Assembly: GCF_009711345.1 (NCBI RefSeq)
Contig: NZ_SMMA01000065.1
Span: 1-43,348 of the forward strand
DNA: 43,348 nt
DNA from: Pseudovibrio flavus
GTDB taxonomy: Bacteria; Pseudomonadota; Alphaproteobacteria; Rhizobiales; Stappiaceae
Reading direction: 5' to 3'
Of the stretch, positions 17,051 through 26,722 are shown in pieces. Within the stretch, counting starts at the first letter, position 1, and each line of letters opens with the position of its first letter. Below the pieces are notes generated by a model. That model had not been told where the DNA came from. It made no database searches and worked only from the letters and a program-made list of their open reading frames with translations. A program made the position numbers and the translations under genes.

Positions 17051-17188
17051 GGCAGGCTTTCAAATGGACGAAATAAAACGCCATTGGACCAGCTCGGGTA
17101 TTGGCTAGCAACAAAAAAGGTCATCCGTGATGCCGATCTTGTCTTTTGGGCAAGTCAAAACCAACAGAGGTATGGGCGGCCGCATAAA

Positions 17189-17216
17189 GAAAAAGGGCGC
17201 CCCGAGGGACGCCCTA
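17189..17216 (-). terminator. Intrinsic terminator of groESL
   Basis: On the minus strand AGGGCG...CGCCCT forms a GC-rich stem (17194-17215) followed by five T, 27-50 bp after the groEL stop. Confidence 0.85.
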
Positions 17217-17242
17217 ATTTTGTCAGCTGAGCTGAGGACTTC

Positions 17243-18901
<1,659 letters not shown>

Positions 18902-18946
18902 TCACTTTATTCTGAAAGGAAATGGTATGAAAGGAATGGGGTGGGA

Positions 18947-19234
18947 TTAACCCAGAATACCCATGATGTCGGATTCTTTCATGATCACCAGTTCTTCACC
19001 GTTGATCTTGACTTCGGTGCCGGACCATTTGCCGAACAGAACGCGATCACCAGGCTTAACATCGAGAGCGATCAGCTCACCGTTGTCTTTGCGTGCACCG
19101 TTGCCAACAGCGATAACTTCGCCTTCCTGTGGCTTTTCTTTAGCGGTGTCTGGGATGATGATGCCGCCAGCGGTCTTTTCTTCAGACTCAATGCGGCGAA
19201 CAACGACGCGATCGTGTAGTGGACGGAAACTCAT
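18947..19234 (-). CDS. groS: Co-chaperonin GroES (10 kDa)
   Basis: 95 aa from the ATG at 19234, with GAGGA about 8 bases upstream. Family sequence throughout: [20 protein letters not shown], the mobile loop [37 protein letters not shown], and the C-terminal ESDIMGIL. It caps the GroEL ring. First gene of groSL; the CIRCE operator starts 90 bp upstream of its ATG. Confidence 0.98.
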   Translation of the reverse strand: MSFRPLHDRVVVRRIESEEKTAGGIIIPDTAKEKPQEGEVIAVGNGARKDNGELIALDVKPGDRVLFGKWSGTEVKINGEELVIMKESDIMGILG

Positions 19235-19323
19235 AATAGCTATCCTCACATGCGGGGCGTCCCTCTTAGGCAACGCCGGAACGCAGATTTCGAATTCTTT
19301 GTTAGACGGCATAGCCGTCACCA

Positions 19324-19350
19324 TTAGCACTCCCTCAGGCAGAGTGCTAA
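19324..19350 (-). promoter_or_regulatory. CIRCE operator (HrcA-binding site)
   Basis: TTAGCACTC-N9-GAGTGCTAA matches the CIRCE consensus with no mismatch (arms 19324-19332 and 19342-19350). It lies just downstream of the predicted transcription start of groSL, so HrcA binding would block it and heat shock would relieve it (established for the family). Confidence 0.96.
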
Positions 19351-19361
19351 CGACGCCAAAA

Positions 19362-19390
19362 CATGTAGTAACAGCCCTTGAAAGTGTCAA
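19362..19390 (-). promoter_or_regulatory. groSL promoter
   Basis: On the minus strand TTGACA (19385-19390), 17 bases, then TACATG (19362-19367). The -35 is perfect; the start of transcription would fall about 19355, immediately before CIRCE. The same stretch (CTTGAC...) also resembles an alphaproteobacterial RpoH -35, so dual control is possible. Confidence 0.65.
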
Positions 19391-19486
19391 GCGAGGAGCG
19401 CTTAAAAAAACAGGAGCCACTTACATATCAAGGTCTATTGGCGAAACTGGCTAAGAGAATCTCGACTAAAGGTGAGGGGCTTGCAG

Positions 19487-19515
19487 CAAAAAAGGCCCTT
19501 CCGAAGAAGAGCCTC
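19487..19515 (-). terminator. Intrinsic terminator of the exported-protein gene
   Basis: On the minus strand AGGCTCTTC-TTCG-GAAGGGCCT is a 9-bp stem (one G-T pair) capped by a UUCG tetraloop and followed by six T. Confidence 0.92.
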
Positions 19516-19558
19516 TAAACTGTGTGATTCTGCCGTTTTCAGCAATGCTGCATTGGGA

Positions 19559-20122
19559 CTAGTTTGTGGCAACGGGCGCTAGAACGTTGAACGGAAGTTC
19601 GAAGAAGCCTTCGTCGCCGCCTGTGTTGTCCTTAACTGAAACTTTCAGTAGGTAATCGCCTTCTGGAATACCCTGCAAGTCGAGGCGCAAAGAGGTCTGG
19701 AACTCACGGACCATCGCGCGCGATGCATGGTCAATCTGGGCAAAGCTTTCTTCTGCCGCGAGGATCTGCCCTGTCATGTTACGAAGTTCAAAGCCTACAG
19801 AAAGATCGATGAGGTATTCACCGTCCTTCTGGGCAAAGTCGTAGCCAACCGGCTCTGCATATACGATCAGCGGTTCGCCCTGCTGGAAGCTTGCTGTAGC
19901 CTTTGGTTCGTAAACGCCGTAGCTACGTGCAGGTGTCGTCACAAATGCTGCGGTCGTAAAGCTAAGGTCCTGTGCAGACCAAGCAGTAGCATAAGTGCTG
20001 TGCGCTTTGATGAACTCAGGTGACAGCTCGGATGCAAAAGCAGCAGAAGACGCGAGAAGGCCCGAGGTCGCAAGAAAAATAACACCCGCTTTACGGCAGG
20101 AATGGACCAAGGAACTTGGCAT
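19559..20122 (-). CDS. Exported protein of unknown function
   Basis: 187 aa from the ATG at 20122, with a GGGGG about 10 bases upstream; an upstream in-frame start at 20140 is less likely. Signal peptide: HSCRKAGVIFLATSGLLA followed by a cut near SSAAFASE. The mature part is strand-rich with repeated patterns (YLIDLSVGFELRNMTGQIL, LRLDLQGIPEGDYLLKVSV, GFFELPFNVL), resembling a beta-sandwich domain. I do not recognise a named family. It has its own terminator and stands alone. Confidence 0.75.
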   Translation of the reverse strand: MPSSLVHSCRKAGVIFLATSGLLASSAAFASELSPEFIKAHSTYATAWSAQDLSFTTAAFVTTPARSYGVYEPKATASFQQGEPLIVYAEPVGYDFAQKDGEYLIDLSVGFELRNMTGQILAAEESFAQIDHASRAMVREFQTSLRLDLQGIPEGDYLLKVSVKDNTGGDEGFFELPFNVLAPVATN

Positions 20123-20288
20123 GACGAATAACCCCCACAAGCCATCCTTCCCGATTATTGGCAGTGCCTGATTAAATGCCCTATGGGAAGGTTTTGGCTA
20201 AAAACAATCTGTTGCGCCCGATATACCCTTTAAAGTTCAGGGGCACAACATCTTGTAGAACGCAAGTTGAACGGAAAATCAGGCAAGG

Positions 20289-21773
20289 TTAAAAGTTTGC
20301 CCGCTCTTCCCAGCTTTGCTTCTTGCGGTAGATGGTAGAAGGACTAATTTCCAGAGCCGCTGCTGCACGGGCAATATTTCCATTAAACGTCTCTAGAGTA
20401 CTTTCAATGATGCGTTTTTCCTGAGCCCATAACGGCTCGATGGAAATAGCATTGGCGCTGGCGGTCGCGATGAAGGAACCTGTTACGCTGCGCTCGGCCC
20501 TTGGCTGTGCTGCGCCCATAAAGCTACTTACAAGCGGCGGCAACATCTCCGGTACAACATGTTCGCCGTCGTTCATAACCACGATCTGGCGGATTGTGTT
20601 TTCCAACTGGCGCACATTGCCGGGCCAATTGTAGCTCTTCAGCATTTCCTTTGCGGTCTCTGAAAAGCCTCTGAAATCCTTGGATTCTTCGTGGCTGAAG
20701 CGACGAAGAAAAGCGCTGGCTAGTTCCAGAATATCCTCGGAACGCTCCCGAAGTGCGGGAAGTGTGATTGGCAGAACATGCAGGCGATAGAAGAGGTCTT
20801 CCCTGAAGCGTCCTGCTTCAATTTCCTTCAACGGGCGACGATTGGTGGCGCAGATAATGCGAATGTCCACGCGCCGCGTTACAGTCTCACCAACGCGTTG
20901 CACCATGCCGGTTTGCAGGAAGCGCAGCAGCTTGGCCTGAAGGCGCAGATCCATCTCGCCGATTTCGTCTAGGAATAGGGTTCCGCCATTCGCGGCCTCT
21001 GCCGCGCCGCGCTTGTCTTCACTCGCGCCGGTGAACGAGCCCTTAGCGTGGCCAAAGAGCTCACTCTCCATAAGGTCAGCGGGAATAGCTGAGCAGTTGA
21101 TGGCAATAAACGGCCCATTATGTCTGCCAGAACGATTGTGGAGCGCTTGGGCGCAAAGCTCCTTACCTGTCCCTGATTCCCCGGTGATGAATGCCGGTGC
21201 ATTGGAGGAGGACATGCGAACAATCTGATCGTAGACACCCGCCATAGCAGGGGATGAGCCGATGAACTGTTCAAAGGCTGGTGATGGCGTACCTGTCCGC
21301 GCCTGCGGATAGTCCCGCGCGTCGTCTTTGTGAATGTGTGCTGTCGCCCTACGGCTTCTGCTCTTAAGGTGAATGGAGAGCTTATCGCTTAGAGCTTTGG
21401 CGGAGTAAGGCTTAACGAGGAAGTCATGAGCCCCGTGGTGCATTGCGCTCACAGCGCGTGTCACCGAACCTGTTGAGCTAACGGCTAGAATAATGGCTTC
21501 AGGGCAAGATGCAGCAATATGAGAGAGGGCGTCCTCACTGCCGAGAGTTTCTAGGTCTGCAATAACAGCGTCAACGGAACCAAGGCTCAAGTGCTTCAGC
21601 AACCGCTGCAAATCGGTGAAAACCACCGGCTGCGCAATATCCTCGCAGATGCTCCCTACTGCTTTTGCAGCGTGGTCTGCTTCTCCGATACCCTTTTCCA
21701 GGATGCAAACTCGTAGTGATGTTGCCGCGCTTGCAGACATACCCATGCGTGGGTGCCCCTCATAATGCATCAT
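20289..21773 (-). CDS. Sigma-54-dependent response regulator (NtrC type)
   Basis: 494 aa from the ATG at 21773; ATGs at residues 2, 10 and 12 are alternatives. Receiver about 18-130: probable phospho-acceptor in AVIADLETLG and the conserved Lys in FLVKPYSAK, but the acidic pair after beta-1 is reduced to CILEKG. AAA+ domain about 165-400: Walker A GESGTGKE, GHAKGSFTGASEDKRG (GSFTGA instead of the usual GAFTGA), Walker B GGTLFLDEIGEM, FREDLFYRL. The C-terminus is a Fis-type HTH (NIARAAAALEISPSTIYRKK). It activates RNA polymerase with sigma-54. No histidine kinase is adjacent. Its targets are unknown. Confidence 0.92.
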   Translation of the reverse strand: MMHYEGHPRMGMSASAATSLRVCILEKGIGEADHAAKAVGSICEDIAQPVVFTDLQRLLKHLSLGSVDAVIADLETLGSEDALSHIAASCPEAIILAVSSTGSVTRAVSAMHHGAHDFLVKPYSAKALSDKLSIHLKSRSRRATAHIHKDDARDYPQARTGTPSPAFEQFIGSSPAMAGVYDQIVRMSSSNAPAFITGESGTGKELCAQALHNRSGRHNGPFIAINCSAIPADLMESELFGHAKGSFTGASEDKRGAAEAANGGTLFLDEIGEMDLRLQAKLLRFLQTGMVQRVGETVTRRVDIRIICATNRRPLKEIEAGRFREDLFYRLHVLPITLPALRERSEDILELASAFLRRFSHEESKDFRGFSETAKEMLKSYNWPGNVRQLENTIRQIVVMNDGEHVVPEMLPPLVSSFMGAAQPRAERSVTGSFIATASANAISIEPLWAQEKRIIESTLETFNGNIARAAAALEISPSTIYRKKQSWEERANF

Positions 21774-21899
21774 TGTATCTTCGGCGCATTCGCCTGTTTT
21801 CTGCAGTTTCCAGAAACAGGGTAAACAAAGTGTTTTCGTTCTGCGATGAATCGCAATTTGCGAGGGAAAATGAGAGGAAACTAAATGGAATAAAATCTA

Positions 21900-23684
21900 C
21901 TAAAAGACGTTGGCGCAGTTTTCTTGGTGCTTTGCGCTGTCAAAGTCGGCCAGTGAGCCGATACTGCCAACATCGGCATTCTTTAGATCTGCCAATAGCT
22001 TGTCGGTCAGTGTCGAGTACCCGAGTTGCTGAATCAGAACGCACTCTGGATGATCGTAAAGGTCTGGGCTTTTTTTGCGAAGGTCACTGATAAGTTCCGC
22101 AACACGTCCGGCAGTGTTGGCCTTCTTCGCTGACAGTATCTGCGCAAACCACGCAAGCGGGTAGGAGCGAGGGCGGGCTCTGAACGCCACTTCCTGCGCT
22201 TTTTCAAACTCGTTTTCGCTGTAATAGGCAAGTGACAGCAGAACATCGAACCGTTCTGGATAGGTCAGATAGGCAGGTGTAATGCCTTCAAGAATTTGAG
22301 AGGCTTGGCTTGCTTGCCCGTTGACCAGCAGTTCTTGGGCGTAATCCGCAACAATCGGTGCGTTGAAAGATTGCGGCAGCAAGGCTTGTTTGCCCATGAG
22401 TTGGACAGCAACCTTGTCATCTCGGGCCAATGCTTGAAGCATCTGGAATGTCTGGAATACCGCTAGGCTTCTTGCGTCTACAGGTACGTCCGCGATCAAT
22501 ACCATTGCTCTATCAAATGCCTGCTGAGATTGCGGTCCTTCGGAAATAATAGACTTGAAGAGTTCGAGGTTCGCTCTGCTTATCTTTGCGGGAATGTAAT
22601 TTGGGAGGTTCTCTTGCAGGTCAGACAAGCAGGTCTCTGCGTTATTCAAATCCTGGTCGGTCGCAAATCTACTTGAAATCAAAAATTGAGTTTCAACCAC
22701 ACACCACCGCACCTCATTGGCTGAAGCAGGAGAGAGTTTCGTCCAGCGACCAATAACGGGTCTGCTGACATCCAGTGAACTGAGTATCTCAACAATAGAA
22801 CGCGCTAAAGCATCGCGCGTTCCTTGAGGGTCGTCTTGTAATGAATGACCGCTTTCTATTCGCCGCCTGAGAAAAGGTATGGTCGATCCGGCGGTATCAA
22901 GCCGCAGGTTTAGAATCTCTTGTCCGCCTACCAGCAATACAGAGCCGGAAATAATGCTCGTCTGTTCGTCAGGCTCGTCCATTATTTGCACGACAGAAAG
23001 GTACTTGGAGGAGTCTTTCAATAACTCCACCAGATAGTTGGCGAGATCGAGCTGATCGGCCGTGAAGCTCTCGGTAGTGAAATTCTCCACGTAGAGTTTG
23101 GGCGGCGCGAAGGGGCCGGTCTCCTTCTCGTCGACAGGGATTTTCTGAATGTGTTGTCGTAGCGGCGGGCCGCTGTCTGCAAACTGGAGGTAAAGCAAAG
23201 AACCAAGCGCGAGCGCGAGAAAAGCGCAAAGCCCCCACAGCGCCAAGCGTTGCCTCTTGAGAGAGCGGACGTGGCTTCCCGAAGGCGGCGGAGCCTCCTC
23301 TTGCGCTTGGGAGTTATCGTCTTCCTTCTGAAAAGGCTCGCGGTATATGCGCGGGGCATAAGTGCCGGTGGGAATTACAAAGCGTATGGGCTGCTCGATA
23401 CCACTGCCTGCATAGTATGCTTGAATTCGTCTTCGAAGGCGTGCGGCCTCAACCCGTACAATCGGGTCATTGGAGGGGTTAAAGGATGAATCGCGCCCTA
23501 GGGCGCCGGTCGCGATGGTGTATCCTTTTAGTCTGTCTTCTTCGCCATTGAGTGTCGCCTCAACCACGAACCTGAGAAATGCGCGCAACTGTGGCGCTCC
23601 CTCAAATTCAGGGCTTTGGAGCATGTGCTCTAGTGCGTGCAATGTTTCTGTCTTGCTGATGGGAGCGTCCTTCCCACGATGCAT
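21900..23684 (-). CDS. Single-pass membrane protein with alphaproteobacterial N-terminal domain and helical repeats
   Basis: 594 aa from the ATG at 23684. Residues about 10-115 form the domain common in alphaproteobacterial adenylate-cyclase/TPR-like proteins (LRAFLRFVVEATLNGEEDRLKGYTIA, SFNPSNDPIVRVEAARLRRRI and FVIPTGTYAPRI, split here). One membrane segment follows (LALWGLCAFLALALGSLLYL, about 150-170). The outer/periplasmic part has a mixed domain and then TPR-like helical pairs up to the C-terminus. It has no signal peptide, so the N-domain should be cytoplasmic. The known family role is not settled; a signalling or transcription-linked role is inferred. It is 126 bp upstream of the sigma-54 regulator, same strand. 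Confidence 0.7.
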   Translation of the reverse strand: MHRGKDAPISKTETLHALEHMLQSPEFEGAPQLRAFLRFVVEATLNGEEDRLKGYTIATGALGRDSSFNPSNDPIVRVEAARLRRRIQAYYAGSGIEQPIRFVIPTGTYAPRIYREPFQKEDDNSQAQEEAPPPSGSHVRSLKRQRLALWGLCAFLALALGSLLYLQFADSGPPLRQHIQKIPVDEKETGPFAPPKLYVENFTTESFTADQLDLANYLVELLKDSSKYLSVVQIMDEPDEQTSIISGSVLLVGGQEILNLRLDTAGSTIPFLRRRIESGHSLQDDPQGTRDALARSIVEILSSLDVSRPVIGRWTKLSPASANEVRWCVVETQFLISSRFATDQDLNNAETCLSDLQENLPNYIPAKISRANLELFKSIISEGPQSQQAFDRAMVLIADVPVDARSLAVFQTFQMLQALARDDKVAVQLMGKQALLPQSFNAPIVADYAQELLVNGQASQASQILEGITPAYLTYPERFDVLLSLAYYSENEFEKAQEVAFRARPRSYPLAWFAQILSAKKANTAGRVAELISDLRKKSPDLYDHPECVLIQQLGYSTLTDKLLADLKNADVGSIGSLADFDSAKHQENCANVF

Positions 23685-23987
23685 ACGGAACCTGCCTTCT
23701 TGTTCGTGTGTTTTTATTCTCCGCCAAACAGTTAGAACGTGACGTTAGGGTATCATGAAAGTCTTTGAGAAGCGTATAAGTGCGGACACGGCAGTATTTT
23801 TTAAAAGCTGGACAACACTTTGGAAAAAACTTGAAATTCACGCCATATTGGTAGGCACTAGGTAATCTTACAGGGGACAACCGGCGAATTAGCCGAAATT
23901 AGACAAGTATCCCGTTGGGCTTAGCTGCCCAAATGCGGCAAGATTGTAGCCGGACAGCATGATTCGAATAACAAATTCATAAGGTTC
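23685..23987. promoter_or_regulatory. Divergent intergenic region, tipF-like / membrane protein
   Basis: 303 bp between divergent genes. AT-rich, with T/A runs around 23700-23830, and no open frame that looks coding. A CGGCGAATTAGCCG imperfect repeat occurs at about 23882-23895. I see no tRNA or clear promoter box. Confidence 0.35.
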
Positions 23988-25361
23988 ATGACGCGCGCGG
24001 CGAGCATATTTATAATTTTCTGCATGATGATCATCGCAGGGTCCTGCGGTATGGTGCTGGTTTATCAGTTCGCCAGACCTCTGGGCGAAGCTGTATCCAT
24101 ATCCGTGGCGATGTTCTGTCTGCTCGCAGTTCTTCATCTTCTTGTCACCCGTGGTTCTGAGAGAAACAACCTTTCCGACGCGATGGACAGGCTCGAAGAC
24201 CGCGTTAGCGAAGTCGACGAAGACCTTTCCAATCTGGAAGGCCGCTTAACGGGCGTTGAAACCAATATTCCGGCACGCACACGCGAAGAAATCGACCCGC
24301 TGTTTGCCGAGGTCGAGGTTATTGGTTCACTTGTCAAACAGATGGCCGAGGCTATGGCCGATATGGAAGCGCGCCTTGAAGACCAGCGGGTTTCCGATAT
24401 GCAGCCGCAGATGCACCTGCCGCCGCAGCCTCAACACCGCCTCGAAGCGCCCAATGAGCAGCCTCCTCACTCTGGCGGATATCAAGAGCCAGCCGGCCAG
24501 ACAGCCCAGCCTCACAGCCAGTATACCCAGCAGCCAGTTTACCCGGAGCCGCGCATTCAAAGGCCGAACCCTGCACTGGCAGCGGAGATTAGAGCTGCAA
24601 TTGACGCCAATCGGGTAGACCTATACCTGCAGCCAATCGTAACCCTACCTCAGCGCCGCGTTCGGTTTTACGAAGTGTTGACCCGCCTGCGTACACTTGA
24701 TGGTGATCTGCTGGAACCGGTTGAGTTTCTTGCCGAGGCTATCCGCATCAAACAAATCGCCACGCTCGATAACCTTCAGCTTTTCCGTTCGCTCCAGATC
24801 ATCAAGCGTTTGTCGGCTCGGAACAGAGAAGCGGGGTTGTTCTGCAATCTCTCTCCGGCCACGCTTGTGGACGAGAGCTTCTTTCCCGGTTTTCTTGAGT
24901 TTGTTAAGGCGAATGAGAGCTACGCTGACCTTCTCGTATTCGAATTCACACAAGCCGATGTTGCTTCAATGGGGTTGTTGGAGTTCGAGAGCCTAGCTGC
25001 TCTTTCTGATCTCGGCTTCCGCTTTTCCATCGATCACATCACTGATCTGCGAATGGACTTTAAAGCGCTGGCGGATAAAGGCTTCCGCTATGCCAAGCTC
25101 AACGCGGCACGTTTGCTGATGCAGGATGAGAGCCTTGCGCAAGGCAATATTCACCCGTCCGACTTCGGCGCGTTGATACAGCGGTTCGGCATGGAATTGA
25201 TTGTCGATCATGTGGAGACGGAAGCGACGCTGGTCGAGCTTCTGGATTTGGACACTCGCAATGCTCAAGGGCATCTGTTCTCGCCGCCGCGTCCTGTCAG
25301 AGCCGATGTGCTAAAAGGCGCACCGTCGCCAAGAGCGCCGAGAAGGGCAGAGGCAAGTTAG
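23988..25361 (+). CDS. tipF: TipF-like degenerate EAL-domain protein
   Basis: 457 aa from the ATG at 23988. Two membrane helices (SIFIIFCMMIIAGSCGMVLV and SISVAMFCLLAVLHLLV), then a coiled coil about 65-135 (MDRLEDRVSEVDEDLSNLEG), a Pro/Gln-rich linker about 140-190, and an EAL domain about 200-440. Key EAL positions are partly lost: EVL for EAL, NLSPATL keeps Asn, but DDFG is DHIT and the late E-G-V-E motif is altered; GHLFSPP matches the terminal Q-G-F-x-x-P pattern. Architecture matches Caulobacter TipF, a c-di-GMP receptor that positions the flagellum rather than a phosphodiesterase. Name is by architecture, so moderate. Confidence 0.75.
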   Translation: MTRAASIFIIFCMMIIAGSCGMVLVYQFARPLGEAVSISVAMFCLLAVLHLLVTRGSERNNLSDAMDRLEDRVSEVDEDLSNLEGRLTGVETNIPARTREEIDPLFAEVEVIGSLVKQMAEAMADMEARLEDQRVSDMQPQMHLPPQPQHRLEAPNEQPPHSGGYQEPAGQTAQPHSQYTQQPVYPEPRIQRPNPALAAEIRAAIDANRVDLYLQPIVTLPQRRVRFYEVLTRLRTLDGDLLEPVEFLAEAIRIKQIATLDNLQLFRSLQIIKRLSARNREAGLFCNLSPATLVDESFFPGFLEFVKANESYADLLVFEFTQADVASMGLLEFESLAALSDLGFRFSIDHITDLRMDFKALADKGFRYAKLNAARLLMQDESLAQGNIHPSDFGALIQRFGMELIVDHVETEATLVELLDLDTRNAQGHLFSPPRPVRADVLKGAPSPRAPRRAEAS

Positions 25362-25387
25362 AGCCTGCCTCAACACCATTTCAAAAC

Positions 25388-26722
25388 TTACTGCTTAGGC
25401 GCTGTTTGCGGACCCACTACCATGATGGATGGTTCCTGACCTGCAAACAGATCACGGGCAACTTCCCGCACTGCTTCAAGGGTAACGTCATCAATCAAGT
25501 CATTACGCTTGTTGATGTAGTCGATACCAAGGCCAGCATTTTGGATACCAAGCAGCTGGCGGGCAATTGCTCCAGAGCTATCAAAGTTCAGAGCATAGGA
25601 GCCAGTAAGGTAAGCCTTGGCTTTCTCCAGCTCTTCAGCGGTTGGGCCTTCTTCGCCCATCTTCACCATCTGCTCTTCAATAACCTTCAGCACCTCGTCA
25701 GCGTTGTCAGCACGGGTACTGGTTGAACCCATCAGCAGAGCGGTATGTTCAAGGGGAACAAGATACGAGCCAACGGAGTAGGCTAGGCCGCGTTTTTCAC
25801 GCACTTCCTGATAGAGCCAGGAGGAGAATGAGCCGCCACCCAGAATGTGGTTCATCACAAAGGCAGGAATATACTGCGGGTCATCGCGTTTCAGGCCGGG
25901 CAGAGCGAACTGGATCGTAGTCTGAGGCGTGTCGAAATCAACGCGCTCGCTCTTGCCTTCCAGCGGAAGAACGTTCTTAACCTCGGTCAGTTGGGTTTTC
26001 TCTGGCAGTTTTGCAAAGACCTGATCCAGCGCTTTTTTCAAGGTCTCCGCGTCGATTGCGCCAACCACACCAACCTTCAAACCGTCTCTTGCAAACAGCT
26101 TGTCGCGCTGCGCTTTGAGGTCGCTTGCTTGCAACTTTTCTACGCTTTCCACCGTGCCCTTGCTTGGGCGACCATATTGGCTGTCTGGATATAGAAGCGC
26201 GGAGAACTTGCGCCCTGCTATAGACTGGGGCCGCTTTTCCTCGCGTTTGAGGCCGGAAATAACCTGCGCTCTCATACGCTCAAGCGGAGCCTCGTCAAAG
26301 CGTGGCTCGTTTACCGCCAGTGTCAGCATTTCCAACGCTTCTGGAAGATTGACCTGAAGCGTGCGCATGGAGCCGTAGAACCGATCCCGACCCGCATTAA
26401 AGCCAAGGCTCATAGTGAGCTCTTCAAGCTTTAGCTGGAACGCTTGCGAGTCCAACTCTCCTGCACCTTCATCCAGCATAGTCGAAAGAAGGTTGGTCGC
26501 TCCCAGCTTGTCGTCGGCATCCTGCGTGGTGCCGCCTTGGAATGAATACTCCATGGCAACAATCGGCACGCTGTAATCTTCAACCAGCCACGCCTCGATC
26601 CCCTGATCGCTCACAACGCGCTGAATCTCGATTGCCTGAGCGCTAACAACGCTCAGCATAAGCATGAGACCGCCACTAACAAGCGCAACCGAACGGCTTA
26701 CTAATAAACCGGCTTTGGTCAT
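25388..26722 (-). CDS. M16 family protein, non-catalytic partner
   Basis: 444 aa from the ATG at 26722, which overlaps the upstream M16 stop by four bases (ATGA). Signal peptide: VALVSGGLMLMLSVVSAQA. The M16 fold is clear, but the HxxEH zinc motif is replaced by ATNLLSTMLDEGAG. The partner's substrate-binding Arg/Tyr signature is kept in REKRGLAYSVGSYL near residue 300. Family knowledge: such proteins pair with an active M16 subunit in the periplasm, like mitochondrial processing peptidase. Coupling to the active gene fits a heterodimer. Confidence 0.9.
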   Translation of the reverse strand: MTKAGLLVSRSVALVSGGLMLMLSVVSAQAIEIQRVVSDQGIEAWLVEDYSVPIVAMEYSFQGGTTQDADDKLGATNLLSTMLDEGAGELDSQAFQLKLEELTMSLGFNAGRDRFYGSMRTLQVNLPEALEMLTLAVNEPRFDEAPLERMRAQVISGLKREEKRPQSIAGRKFSALLYPDSQYGRPSKGTVESVEKLQASDLKAQRDKLFARDGLKVGVVGAIDAETLKKALDQVFAKLPEKTQLTEVKNVLPLEGKSERVDFDTPQTTIQFALPGLKRDDPQYIPAFVMNHILGGGSFSSWLYQEVREKRGLAYSVGSYLVPLEHTALLMGSTSTRADNADEVLKVIEEQMVKMGEEGPTAEELEKAKAYLTGSYALNFDSSGAIARQLLGIQNAGLGIDYINKRNDLIDDVTLEAVREVARDLFAGQEPSIMVVGPQTAPKQ

